From Whitmania pigra (taxonomy: Eukaryota > Annelida > Clitellata > Hirudinida > Haemopidae), in assembly GCA_021613335.1 (NCBI GenBank), contig JAJTWR010000159.1, forward strand, positions 997,001 to 1,061,000: 64,000 nt of DNA, in the 5' to 3' direction. A program made the position numbers and the translations under genes. Below the pieces are notes generated by a model. That model saw nothing but the letters and a program-made list of their open reading frames with translations. It was not told where the DNA came from and searched no databases. Shown piece by piece: positions 35,431-48,700 of the stretch; the first letter of the stretch is position 1, and each line of letters opens with the position of its first letter.

Positions 35431-35984
35431 TATTATTAATGTGGTAGCCTAGCTGTCACTAGATAGTCAACTAATTTTGGGTTTGGAAGATACTCCAGCA
35501 GAAGAATTTAATGTAGAACTATTTTTTTTAAATAGCTTCCATTGGCCCTGGTTAATCGTCGCGCTGACTAAATATTCCAGTACAACCGTGAACGACTTTG
35601 GAATTGAGCGGATAGACATCTTCTTATTTATTATTGGTTGGATTAGTATTATTAATAATATTAAATATATTGTTGCTCAACTAAGTTGATTTGAATTTAA
35701 AAAATAATCTCGTTATTCGATGGACTCCCGCCACCCATCTCTAGATTGTGTTGATTACATCATTTAAGTATGTTATTCACAATCCTACAAGTTTTAACCA
35801 TCTTATTTAATTTTAACAATTCCATTATTTAAATTTCATTTAAACTTTCGTAAGTTTTTACTTAATTTTAGGTTTGCGACCAAGACATCCAAGTCGTAGA
35901 CTCTTAGATAGATTCTTAGATACGTTCAATACATATTCATGCTCACATGTCACTCTGGCAAGTTGAAAATGATGGTTCCCTGAC

Positions 35985-36410
35985 TTTTGCTCAAATGGCG
36001 ATAGCTCACATGGCAATTGCTCACACTAACAATTGTCTACGTATACACAAAGTTTTGAGTAGTTTAATGTAAATGTTTTTGAATTCGTTTTAAATATGAC
36101 TTCCTAAGTTTACTTGTTCTTATACGTTCCCCGGCTAAAGCTCGAGTAAAATTTGTCAGGGCCGGGGTAATTTTAAATAGATTTAATTGTATTATTTTTT
36201 TAACTTTATTCAATGGTGTACGTAGGAAGTGATCTCTTAAGCGAATTCAAAAATATTTCAATTAAACTAGTCAAAAATTTGAATGTGGGCAAATGTCGTT
36301 TGCTCAATAGTATATACGAGCAATTGCGCAAACTCACAATTGCCCACGTGCGCAATAATGTGTGAGCAATAGTCTCTGTGCGCAACTGCCACTTGAACAA
36401 TACAATGTAG
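35985..36410. repeat. Imperfect inverted-repeat segment
   Basis: GCTCAAATGGCGATAGCTCA near 35990 pairs imperfectly with the complement of 36365-36405 (minus-strand GTTCAAGTGGCAGTTGCGCA). Several TTGCTCA/GCAATTG motifs repeat inside. It may be a decayed MITE; no target duplication was found. Confidence 0.35.
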
Positions 36411-36744
36411 TCTGGTCATCGAAAATGATGATACCACTTTGCATCATACAACCGATAACAATGGAAGGTTGTAAGTGAAACTCCAAACACAACGTCTAAT
36501 GCTTTTAAATATATTGATTTTTGTAAGGGGTTTAGTTGCTGATGAGCACAAAAGACCACCAATTGCAATTTGAAACAACAAAATTCTTTCATAAAATTGT
36601 CTCTGCTTTCGAACTGAGGTCTAAGGTCTAAGATTAGATAATATTAGATTAGATTATTTTATTCGTCATTTGTACCACGGGACGGATGTCTTAAATGCCT
36701 ATAAATTTGAGACGTTCTGTATATTTGCATGATCGACAAAGAAA

Positions 36745-37405
36745 ATGAATTTTGTGTTGACGACACTCATTTTGGGTTGGTAAATTTTTTGAAACTAAAA
36801 ATTAAATATCTCAAAGTATGATTTGTTCTACTTTTCTTTACATTTTAGTTTGTGGCGGTACCGCCATCTTCGGACAGATTGATTGCACTGGTAAACCGGA
36901 CGGAGCATATGGATCGGGTTGCAGGTCTTACACATTATGTGAAGGTGGTAAAGGAACTATTGTAGATTGTAAACCTTTTACAGAGGCTTTTAACCACTTA
37001 ACTGGAAAATGCGAACCGTGAGTTTTCAAAAGTGGAAAGTAGCTTGAGTGATTATGATGGTCTTTCTGAAACAGAATCGAAAATGTTCCTTTGCCCTGCG
37101 GTTCATTGAAACATGATTGCGATAAAAAAGATGATGGAAAATACGCTATACTTCCAGAGTGCACCTATTTCTATACCTGCTCCAATAATCATTTTCTCGG
37201 AGCAAACCCTTGCAACAACCCTCCTGACGGAAAAGGTAAAAAAATTTTTTGTCACCTTAAATAATTTCAATATGGCGATTTATCATTCTACATTGTTAAA
37301 ACCTCTTTAACATTTAATTTAATCATTTCAGATCTTGTTTTTGATGAAATAAAACAATTATGCAATTGGAGATTCAACGTTCCTAAACCTTGTGGATATG
37401 CATGA
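36745..37405 (+). CDS. Secreted two-domain Cys-rich (peritrophin-like) protein
   Basis: Four exons: 36745-36775, 36849-37017, 37075-37235 and 37332-37405, in phase, 144 residues. The N-terminus MNFVLTTLILVCGGTAIFGQ is a signal peptide, so the product is exported. Two Cys-rich units of about 50 residues follow (GAYGSGCRSYTLCEGG and ECTYFYTCSNNHFLGANPC), then a C-terminal CNWRFNVPKPCGYA. Cysteine spacing and the aromatic residue before the YxC motif resemble chitin-binding type-2 (peritrophin-A) domains; a matrix, cuticle or mucus role is inferred only. Its paralogue lies in opposite orientation at 30631-31317 with identical exon phases, so the pair arose by inverted duplication. Confidence 0.85.
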
Positions 37406-37559
37406 AGGATAACTTCATTCAAAATCGCTTCTTTATTCAAGGGATTACTAAAAATTATTGGAAAACCATTAATTAATTGACAATTTGTTAATTGAGTATT
37501 TTTTATTGATTTCAACATTTTCAAATAAACGTTTTCTAAATCTATGGTTCGCTTAATAG

Positions 37560-38975
37560 TTTTATTTAATTTGTGATGCTGAAATTCCGTTGGCTAAAAA
37601 ATCCACTCTGCTACAAGTCTACAGAGCCATCATTCGCTCTTTCCTCGACTATGGCTGCGAGGTGGTAGAACTGGGGTGCAAACAGATCAAGGGCACCTAC
37701 GACAAGCTTCACTACCCAACGCTGAAGATCTGCTGGGGTGGCATGCGGGGAACAAGTGCCTCGTCTCTACTGGTGGAATGCGGTGAGTTTCCTTTCGACC
37801 TACGTCGTAAGAAGCTCACGGCAAACCACGCCCTTAGGTCTATCGAAATTAAAATTGAAGCAGTTAAAGCTAAATACTTCATTTCAGACGGCAAAAAGTC
37901 TAAGTCTCAAGCTAGGCTGTCCACTTCAAGATGAAGAAACGAGGAGAGGCAATCCCATACGAGAAAGTCGAGATCCCTTCCGGCAGACATATCGAAGAGG
38001 AAACTCCCACAATATTTCCTTAAAGACTGAGGAAACCAGTGATTGACACTTCGAATCTCTCCTTCGCATCCGACGACCCTCTGAGAAAGCTGGTAGCAAT
38101 GGAGAAGATATGGGATCTCTAGGGAAGTCTCCTTTGTTATACGGATGCCTCAAAGACGACGGACAACAAGGCAGGAATAGGGATCCACATCCCGAAGAAA
38201 AGTGCCTTAGAGGCACTAAAGGATTGCAATAATGATGCTCTTGACATTAAGAAAACCCAGTTTTTAACTTTAGATATCCAGGAGAGCGGCAGAAAGATCA
38301 CGCTCGTCTGGGTCCCTGCACACGTTGGAATCCTTGGCAATGAGAAAGCCGATGCTCTGGAAAAAGCCGCCACTGCACGGGATCAGATAGACCACTGGAT
38401 TGCAGCGTCTATCAAGGATGTCAAAAAGATCCGTGGCTCGCAACATCCTCCAACAGTGGCAAGCCAGATGGGACGAAGACCCGCAAAGGCAACATTACAA
38501 TACGCAGAGAAACTTGTGTCGGCTAAGAGCAAGTTCCAATGTGCCTCAAGGAGGAAGGAGGTTCTTATTTCCAGACTCCGAGTTGGAAAATGTGCTCTGA
38601 ACCAACACCTGTTTCTCTTAAAACTTCACCCAGACGGAAAATGCAAGATGTGCTCTCAGGAAGATGAAAATGTGCAGCATTTTCTCATGGAATGTCCGGC
38701 CCACTCTGCCCTGAGAAGAGATATCAGACTTAATACAAATTTTTCTGATATTAGCAATCCAGCGAGTGTGCACATCATCTACATATGGATTTGCAAATAT
38801 CGGAGTCAGTAGAGACTTTAGTGCTTTTTAATTAAACTTTATTTAATTTAATATTATCTCATCTCTATTATTACACTAATACATGTCATTATTTTTACAT
38901 AACTAATACTAAATGCAAGTCCAAACCATCCTACTTATGCAACGGACTTTAATCAAATAAATAAATAAATAAATA
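37560..38975 (+). mobile_element. 5'-truncated non-LTR retrotransposon (RT C-terminus, RNase H)
   Basis: Broken frames give the RT thumb (LQVYRAIIRSFLDYGCEVVE), an RNase H domain (CYTDASKTTDNKAGIGIHIP, then VWVPAHVGILGNEKAD) and a C-terminal Cys/His block (CKMCSQEDENVQHFLMECPA), as in I/Jockey-like elements. It ends GCAACGGACTTTAATCAAAT plus AAAT repeats. Stops near 38045 and elsewhere show it is dead. Confidence 0.85.
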
Positions 38976-39743
38976 ACAAGCATTATCGTTAATGACTTTT
39001 TGTTGTATATAGCCAATCTCTTTATCATGATACTCCTTATGTAATCGAATAAGAATTAACCACATCTATTGTTGCTGTTATGGTCTGTAACATGACTAGA
39101 TGATTGGGACGGTACCCCAGCAACGGAGTTCAAATCCATGCTGCCGTCATGAGAGGTGGATATCATCAACTTTAAGATATCATTATTGTTACGACTTAAA
39201 GCATTTTTTTTGTATGCGTGTGCATTAACTTCCCTTGAATAAAAAGTTTACTTGAACGGAGAAGGTGTTTCCAGTTATGCTGCAATATGAGTCGACCCGC
39301 CAGAGACACCCGTATTTATAAGAAAATCGCTTAACACCGAAGGAAGATCTAGCAAAACTAGAAAACGGTGGGTTATAAAAACTTGCTAATGGTCTACAAA
39401 GACGATCAAAAGTACTTTTTAATCCTCGGTAGTGCAGGCTGAGCTGCCAATATGACATACCTCTTGGAGAACATTTTTCGAACACTTGTAACTTCTTGGA
39501 AAATGGAATTTTAGCTTCATTTTAGTAGGAAGTCAATGTAACATCAGACAAGTAATTCTTCCTCAGATTCTTGTTATCGCTTAACATTTTTTTTATTCTT
39601 TTCTAAAATCGTATCCATCCACTTATTATTTGCGCCTCCAAAACCTTCATCTGAATTAGCCATACTATATAAACGTTTACATATTTGTTTAATTTTCCCC
39701 ACAAAACGAAACCTTAAACATTAAACATATTTAAAAACGAGCT
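38976..39743. other. Spacer downstream of the CARD gene
   Basis: No gene. A B-box-like GAGTTCAAATCC at about 39127 hints at another tRNA-derived SINE, but no head or tail could be defined. Confidence 0.3.
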
Positions 39744-42700
39744 TCATTCGCTAGTTTTCTTCACATTGTGACAGTGGGAAATGTTGTACATTATTTTGTT
39801 ATCATCGAGTCTTTTGATAATAATTCTACCTAAATGCTTCTGTCCAGTTGAAATAAGCCCCTCCCCAAACATGTACATAACCGTAGGACCCATAGGTTCT
39901 AAATGACTCAGCAAAGCTCTGACTTTGGCTTTTCTATTAGGTAAACTCAGAAGACGCGTCTTTGTATGTTCATTGATGACATGTTGAAGGAGCATTTGTT
40001 CTACCAAAGCTTCACCTACCTGGAATTAGTTTTGCTAATAAATAATTTTTTTGTTACAAAGGCATCCAATAACTCACAAACACCTCTAAATTATCTAAAA
40101 ATATGGCTTGTATTTCTTTCCATATTTCAATAGTCGTGAGATTATGTTCTCTGGATGCGTTGAGACCATCATCCGTGGGAGTTTTCCAGACATTGAAATG
40201 TTGAGGTGGAACTAGGTTTGTAAAAAATATCTGTTGCTTGTATTAACTTTTTAATGTTAAATCTTCGTTTCATCAAAACTAGATAAAGTTTTTTTTATGA
40301 AAGATTATTTAATTGCTTCTGTGCATTCATTACTTTTTTCAATTTTTGTAAACGGAAAACAAGGCTTTGTGATAAAACTATTATGACTTTTTACAGCAAA
40401 GCAATCACCTCAAAGCAAGCATCAACTACATACTGACCAGCTTCTGGAGTTTTTGCAACTTCTGACAGCTTATCCAACCATTGGTATATATTTTCTACTT
40501 TATTTAGTCCCAAAATGGTTTTTATTCTATCCAACCAAATAAGTTTTCCTATAAAATATTAATTAAATATGTTTAACAATTTTCATTTTCATATTTCATG
40601 TTTGAGCTTGTACGGTGGCGTAGCTAGGGTATTTTGCTCCCGCTGACAAATTATAAAATCGGCGCCCCCATCAATCCCGTTTAATCACATTTATCTATTA
40701 CATCGAATAAAGAAAAAATTGAACTTTAATGAAACATTGTGTTTAAAAAAGCAATTTTATAGAAATTATATTGCATGACTCATTCAGTCACTGCCTTATT
40801 CTGATTCACAGTCAACAAATATTTATTTTTTTTGATTTCGCTCTCTCAAACTGGTCTTTGACATAAGCAAAATCTCTTTTATCCAATGTCTCTCTTGCAA
40901 AGGCAAGATCACTTAGACCAGTGATTCACAATTTTTTTTTGGCAGAGGGCTAGAAACAGAACCTCCGGGGCCGAGCGAATAAGACCGTGTAAAATATATT
41001 CCAATTTTTATACCTCATCAACTTCGAGCCAACGCAAGCAACAAGACACATGTACAGGAGAATAAGAACTGGATTGGCTGATGTTCATAGTAAATCTTGA
41101 CATGTTTAAGTTGAAGAGAGTACAAAACGTGACGGCTGAGGCTACATGTCTGTAACAAGCTTTGAGATATCAGGCTGTTCGTAGTTTGCATAAAATAATC
41201 AAGTATAAAAAATGATGGAGTCTGTGGAGGTCTACTGAGTCGAGGTATATGGAAAGCTACAAAATCATGACGCACTGTAAGATGATTGGTGCGGCATAGC
41301 TCCCGCGCCATGGAACATAGTCGGTAACTCGGCTGTTTGTTATTCCAGTAAGAAAATATTTTTGAATTTAGAGATATAAGCGGCTGTGCTTCCTCCGTAT
41401 TCGTTCGCGAACCTTCCGAAAATTGAATGAGCTTTATTTTGTTAATTTTCTTGTCAGCCTTCGCTGACGTCCACATGACGGCTGGTCGCGGGTCTGAGGC
41501 TCCACTGGCCTAGATGATCTTGTCCCACCGAAGCACGCAATAATGACAAAATAAGTTTCAATACCCTGAACGATCTCTTGATATTGAAACTACTACTGAT
41601 GTTAATAAAACTTGCAGTGAAATTAGACTATTTGGAAATGAGTCAGTTAAAAAGCAATAAAACCCAGATCCAATCTTCTGATAGAACTTCATTCCGATTA
41701 CTGAGCAGTATTTCGCAATCGTCAATTTCAGTAAAAGGTTCGAACCCATTGATGTCTGTATGTTGGTAATTTCCAAAATCTGTTCAATTTTGATAAATTG
41801 CATCTGATATTTTAGAAGAACTTTAAAGTCCAACAGCAATTCAAATTTTGTGCTCAGGTCTTTTAATCGTAAAAAAAAGTGTTGACATCTCCTATTGAAG
41901 TCGATCAAATATGCTCTTCATAACCCGCACAATTTCTTCTGCTGAAAGTTTTGCATCTCTTGCCAGTTCGCCAGGAATTTTCAGACTTCGCTTTCTTCTG
42001 CCCACCTCAATCCCCTGACTGTGGATTTTGTTTTGGCATTTTCTACGACAACTGGGCTCAAATCATTATGAAGATTGACAAATTCTTGCTCCAAAGATTC
42101 AATATCAGTTGCTGCTTTCTTGAAATTCCTGCTAGGATCTTGTAAGCATCTGTAAACGATGCAATTTTTCCAAGAATGGCATTCCAGAAAACTGCGAAGT
42201 TAAAATTTAATACGCCAGTAAATGTTCTGCATCACTTCTGATTTAGGCATCACAGTTTAGTCCTTCGATAATTTGTCTGGCAGCCCTACTATAGTTTATC
42301 CACAATCTTTCATGGATAGCTTTAACTGCTTCTGATCGTGCGCTTCAACGTGTTTCATACTCACGCTTTACTGTGATGGGCACAGATTTTTTAAACTTGT
42401 CCGAAGTAGGTGGCAGACGTATGATACGTCTGATGTAGCCTCTGCAGTCATTTTGTGACCGATTTATTACCCTTGTTCGGTTATTATAGTATAATGTTAT
42501 ATATAATACCAACATAAAAAGCCTCATTTTGGCGCCCCTGGACCTTGCACCCGGGGACATAGGACATATGTACCCGACGGGCCCCGGCCCAGGGCCACCC
42601 ACCAAGAGGGGCCTCTCACCAATATAGACTTTCAATCAAATTTATGCAAAATGTGTTGTATGATAAGTTTATAAAAACAGTAGTCCTTGATAAATGCGTC

Positions 42701-45700
42701 CATTAAAGAGTTAGGTTTGAATTTGGCATTTGGTTTAGCACATCGATTTGTGTATTACATATGCGAGCCACACATTAAAGAGAATCACCTTACGAGACCC
42801 TCGTCAAGTGACGCCTGTTCCTCAGATCATCCAGTGATTTCTTTTGATAATAAGAGTATATATGGAACTACTAAGAGACCAAAGCATATTATTCGTGCAT
42901 TCTACTTCTATACACTTGCTGGAACTACGTTCATTTGCACTTGTTATATTGAACTTGGATTTGGAAATATCTCGGTGAGTTTGATTAGTATTTCTTTTTT
43001 TCTTTCCATAGTTATTTGTTTTACTTATCTGAGTAGTTGCCTAATCATTTTGAACAAGTTGTTGGGACAACAATTGGCTTAGCACTTCAAAGGCTGATTG
43101 GATAGGCTGGTTTGACACACCAAGGGTGTCACTCTTTAACAGTCGTTTTGCAGCCTGCTAACGGATTATTAACGGTAAAGGGGGCGGCAAAAACAGTTGC
43201 TATGCCAATGGAAGAACCTGACATATATTATACCAGATATTAATATGCATGGTGTATTATTGGCATTTAAATACAGAACTCTTTTATCTATAGAGTGATA
43301 GACAAGTAACTCCCTATTTTATAATGCCTATAAGTTTTTAATATGCTGTAATATATTTAAAATTCTTTTTGCATGAATTCCATTGATGTAGCAAAAAAAT
43401 CTGTGTTCTTGTTTTATTTTTTAGATCGTTTATTTGTTGAAATTTGTTTGAAATTAAATGTTTTGAGTCATGGTTTAGTTATGACTCGACGAAGATTGAT
43501 GTTTATTAATGATATTTAAATTATGATGACGGTGATGATGATGATGGGGGCGGTAATGATGTTGTTGATGATGAAAAGGGTGGTGGAGATGTTGTTGGTG
43601 ATGATTACGTCATAATTACCAATATAATAATTATCAAATTCATTTTAGATAAAAATTCATGCTATACACTTTTGTCTCATATTCATTTGTATAAGAATCA
43701 CAGTTCAGAAATAAATTAGCAATATTTAAAAATAGGGTGTTACTTTCCAATCATTCTGTACATTGTCATTTCGTTTATTTTCAGATTACCCACATGGACA
43801 ATCGTGACAGACACGGGAATCGCAAAAGAACTTGGGAGTCTGGGGCTTATAAAAGACGTCAAGCGATATTATAGCTGAGGTTGAGGACACACCAGGAGCA
43901 ATGACATTGGACTTTGGCCATCCATTATTTCGAATCCGATGCAGGAATACTGGCTAAAAAGGGGTGCATCAACAGTTCAGCACTGTTACGAAAGTTTGTT
44001 CTTTGCGAACTGGGGGCAGCGACCTAGAAATGACCGCAATATTCCGAGAATGTTCACGCTTGAGCTCTCCGTCGTCAAACTCATAATGGGGAATTCATAG
44101 CTAGGAACTGGTTATGTTTCTCTCCCTCTAATGGATGTGTTTACTGCTTCACGTGCAGATTGTGCTCAAATACAGAAAAACCTGGGTCTTCTCATCTTTC
44201 GTCAAATGGATTCTGTGATTCAAATGGCAACGATTGCCTTCAATAAGAGGTTAAAAGTAACCATGGCGAATTGATACAGAGCTGACACAACAGGTCGAGC
44301 AGCCCTGGAGATTAGTGCTGAAACGAGTAGTTAGTGTCATTAAATTTATTGCGGGCGTGCCTTAGCATTCAGAGGTGACAACGAATTGGTTGGATCACCT
44401 AGGAATGAAAACTTTTTGGGTATTCTTGAAATCATCGCTTAGTACGACGACTTTCTTGCACAGCATATCGAAACTCAAGCTAATCGCGGCGAGGAACACA
44501 CAAAGTATTTGCCATCTAAAAAAATGGAAGAGCTCATCAGTTTTATGGGTGAACAAGTCCTCGGAGAAATCATTTCTCGAGTTAAGAAATCAAAGAACTA
44601 CTCCATCTCTTTGGATTCTACACCTGATGCAGCCAACATTGACCAACTGACCCTTCTATTGAGGTATATAGAGAAAGATGGCCCAGTGGAGCGCTTTGTA
44701 ACATTCATGGCAAACAAAGGCCATGGCGCTCAAGAGATGTTCAACGCCTTGGTGGAATTTCTGGAAATACATGACCTAGACCTGGGAAACTGTCGCGGGC
44801 AAAGCTACGACAATGCATCTGCAATGAGTGGCAAGTACAATGGTCTACAAATCATGAACACCGAGTCAGATGTACTGCGTGAAATAAATTTCAGGGACAT
44901 CATCTGCGATTTTGCCACACGGAAATATAAAAAAGTATCTGGACTGTAATCATAGCTGTTATAACTTCATTCATTCTCTGTTTATCCAAATTTATTTGGT
45001 TATATTATAACTTTATTTTTTTATAGAAAATTAAACTATTATAACAGTAAATAAATTTGGCAAGTATAACTCGAAGTATTTATATAGTAGGTTACTAGTA
45101 TGTGATGTTGTTGGGTACTATAAGGGGAATTGGAAAGGGGGCCTCCCTTCCAAGTGGGCCCAGGGCCACCCATCGGCTTAATCCGGCACTGTATGTACCC
45201 CCGACCCCCCCCCCCCTTAGTTACGCCACTGAGCTTGTATCAGTTTCCTATCTTTAGCATTCGTTTACTCATCATGCAGAAAGTCAACTATTGTGACTGT
45301 CTTTTTGATTTTAAGCAATAAGAAGCTTTCAACTGCCTGAATGATATTAAATAATTAATATTTAAAAGAACAAAAATACCAAAATAAAATTTTTACTAAT
45401 TCAACCTCTGATGTTAGAGGCCCCTACTAGCGCTCTGGATTCCTCGTATATGATATCCACCAATTTTCTTGCCAGTGCAAGTTTGATCTTGTCATATCTC
45501 AAAAATTCTTCTGCTTCTTTAGCAGCTTCGTCGTATTCGGATTCTGTTTACGGAGTCAAAGGATTTATAAACATTTGTAAACAATGTTCGATTTGAAATT
45601 ATATTTTAATTAAATGTACATTTATTGACATTATTGAACCTTCCTCGGCGTCTCCTGTCTCTTCTTCATCTTCCTCCTCCTCCTCTTCTGCTTCTTCTTC

Positions 45701-48700
45701 CTCCTCCTCTTCATCTTCATCGGTTTCAACCTTTCCCACTTCTTCTTTTATTAATTTGTTGCCTTCCTCATCTTCTAAGTTAAGAATGAGGCTGTATATG
45801 ATTGCAGAAAAAAGATAGTATACGTAATGCTGAAATGACAAATATCAGCTAATTTGACAAAGTCTGAAAACCTTTCTTCCATAAATCCACTCTGAAGAAA
45901 TTCAGATGCCACTAACACAGCATGCTGTTTCATCATGGCAACCGATTGTTCCTTCAAAAAGGTAAGTTCGTCGACGCAAGAGGTTAGATCCACAGCTGAC
46001 CGATTTATCTCGATGGCATTGATGCAAGGATCACGAACTGGATGGGGGTTCACTGACGTATAAATTTGTAGGCATTTGAAAATCGTGGTACTAACAGCGG
46101 CGGACTTGATATTTCTGTTGCAAATTACGAGAAACTAAACATTACCACAGAATTAGTTCCATTCATGCATTATAACCAAAAACTATTGATTGTCGATTGA
46201 AGTACACGGATGGTGAAGATGAAGAATAAATGTATTAATTTTAAAATTATATTTTGGCAAAGATAATGCAAAGGTGAGAGAAAAAGCAATGGCCAGCATA
46301 ATTAGCGTACCATATGCCGAACAATAAGTAAGACAATAATTTGGTTGTTCAGAATTGTTACCTAAGCCACTGTAACAAAGGACATAACCGTCAATTTAAT
46401 CGTATTCTAATAAATTCTTAATCGAAACTGCCACAGTGTAAAAATTTCATCAGGCGAAATTCTTGCCCAAATCATGACTGTTCCAGCTCCATGATTTTGC
46501 TTAAAAATGACTCATCTTTTCTGAGGTCATGCCAATAAGACTGATAACCATCAGGTCCATCCAGACCGAATATTTTTCATCAAAATTCCACTTGTTCTTG
46601 CGGAGTTGGAAATTCAATCTCTTTTCATATGTAAAAATGTTACTTTCATTCTAATAATTCAATACTGTGCTATTATACAGTCAAACTTGACTCTGTTCTT
46701 AGCTGGTTTGCAAAAAATTTACCTGATGATGCACTTCTCATCAGCAGTATTTCCTGTTTGGCAGACAATTTCTTCTTTCTTTCAGGAGATTTCTTGAGAC
46801 CATAAATCTACAATATGCAAAACTTGATCTAAACACTGCTGGGGCACCACTGATCAGCTTGAAAAATTATGTCGCATCAAAACGTGACTCCTTCTATATT
46901 TATGAAAAGCAAGGCGAAGAGCTGTCTGGTTCCACAGATTATGTGCAGACGGCAACTCGACACAAATGCCGCGACGTGTTTCTTGACCCATTAGATTATG
47001 GCCATGCGGAAGAAGTATAACTCAGCCCTTCTGAAAAATACAAAAAAATAACAGAAAGTTTCTTGCCTGTTATTGATCAGTTTATCTCTTTATCAACGTC
47101 TGCAAGCATATAAAAAGATATTAGGCCAATTTAGCTTCTTTTTTTAGACATCTGAAAAAACTTTCATCAAACAAGCTTCAACCCGCAGCAGAGAAACTAA
47201 GCTTTTCCTGTGCAGACCTATATAGTCAAGGGTTTGCAGGACTCTTTCCCAAGCATTGAGATAGCTCTACGGATATAGTTTATTTTTATGGTATCAAACT
47301 GCAGTGGCGAGAGCTCCTTCTCAATACTCAAATAACTGAGAACCGATTGCGAACATCCACGAAGCAGATTTGTAAATTTGGCTATCATGAGCATCAAGCC
47401 AGTTCTACTGCTGGAATTGGACTTCAGTGACATCATCAGCAAGTTTGCCACATGAAAATCGTGAAGTGTGTGGACTGTAATTGTTATAACTTCATCCATA
47501 CTCCAGTTTTAACCATATTTGCTTGTTGATTGTACGATACTTTTTCATTGAAAATTAAATTATTGTAGCGGATTTAAGGGAAGGGGTACATCTATTAAAA
47601 AATTCGTCGAAAGTGGTAAATTTTCGAAATAAGTTATAAAAATAAATTAAATTACATATTTAAATTTTAATATAAATTTTTGATTAAATTTTATTTCATA
47701 ATAAATTTACTTAAATGTTTCTTATATTTTCTAGATGACGGGGGTGGCCATGGCCCCCTAAATCCTCCCTTGATTTCTGTTTGCGCTTGTAGTTACTTGA
47801 TTCAAAATAACACGTGTTTGTGTTTGTTATATTCTTCCACTGTACGTGATCGATTATTACGGGGTCAAAGTACAGAATGCCTCAATAAGTTAAATCCGTG
47901 CTACCTTCTTTTTGTGGTAAAATGGGCTGCCCTTTTTGTCTTTGCTCTCTTTGACCCCCTTGGCTACACCACTCATTAGCAAATCAGTTTAGAATGATTA
48001 CAAGTTGTAACTAACTAGCATCGACTAGCAAACTAGTATGCAGCGACTAAAGCTCACGGTGAGGGCTGTAGGCCTGTGAGGCTCTAATTTAATTAATATT
48101 TGTAAGGGCTCCTGCAACTAAAATGGATACAAAATGTTATACTCGAAAATCACTGCTTTACAACTAGATGCTAGTTTGCATATTTAGCAAAATGTTTAAG
48201 ACTTAATCTTAACCTTTAATTACAAAGTTAAGTTCACGGAAAACCAAATTTATGAGTCCCACAAAGAGATTGTAGGAGGCCTAGTGGCCTTCCCTTTCAG
48301 CATCAAAACAACAGTACAATACAAAATTCATGCATAATTCAGTTTTGAATGCTACTGTTCATGGGTCCCCTAAAGTCTTATTGGCCCAGTTTGGGCGCAT
48401 CCACTGCCGGCTCCTCTTGTGGGGCCTGTCTGAAGGGGCCCATTTTGATTTTTGTGCTGAATTGGTTGTGGTCCACAAAAATATGACAAGCGAAACAAAA
48501 CGTACAAAAGTTTTCTGCTTGGTTGAGACTCAATTTTTTTTCCTTAAAAGTAGACAAGCAAAAAAAAAGCTTTTCTCTCTGTTTAGTTGAGGGCTCTATA
48601 AAGTAGTGTACCCAGACTATCCCTAAATCCGGCCGGAATGGCTCAAAGAGGTTTTTACTAGGTATTAGATTGACGTTAAAGACACCAAAATTTACATTAA

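Larger units (their letters stand above)
42575..45191 (+). mobile_element. Inner hAT element, TTF-zinc-finger/ZMYM-type transposase, decayed
   Basis: Inserted in the outer hAT with a perfect 8-bp duplication TATGTACC (42567-42574, 45192-45199). The right end reads CAGTGCCGGATTAAGCC on the minus strand; the left end is eroded. Transposase pieces in order: RKRTWESGAYKRRQ (about 43825), a TTF-type zinc finger with RNWLCFSPSNGCVYCFTCRL (about 44103), and the catalytic domain below. A mariner-like MITE is nested at 43293. Confidence 0.85.
40613..45231. mobile_element. Outer hAT element in the CARD gene intron
   Basis: Ends CGGTGGCGTAGCTAGGG and, inverted, CAGTGGCGTAACTAAGGGG are flanked by a perfect 8-bp duplication AGCTTGTA (40605-40612, 45232-45239). 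Minus-strand remnants around 41560-42480 are compatible with a wrecked hAT transposase. A smaller CAGTG-bounded segment (about 40919-41505) may be another insertion. Confidence 0.85.

Noticed and set aside
39100..39160. tRNA-like B box GAGTTCAAATCC
   Set aside because: The cloverleaf does not close and no clear A box is at the right distance.
41018..41476. 152-codon minus-strand open frame
   Set aside because: Lies in the outer hAT, has no similarity to known domains and no splice or codon-use support.
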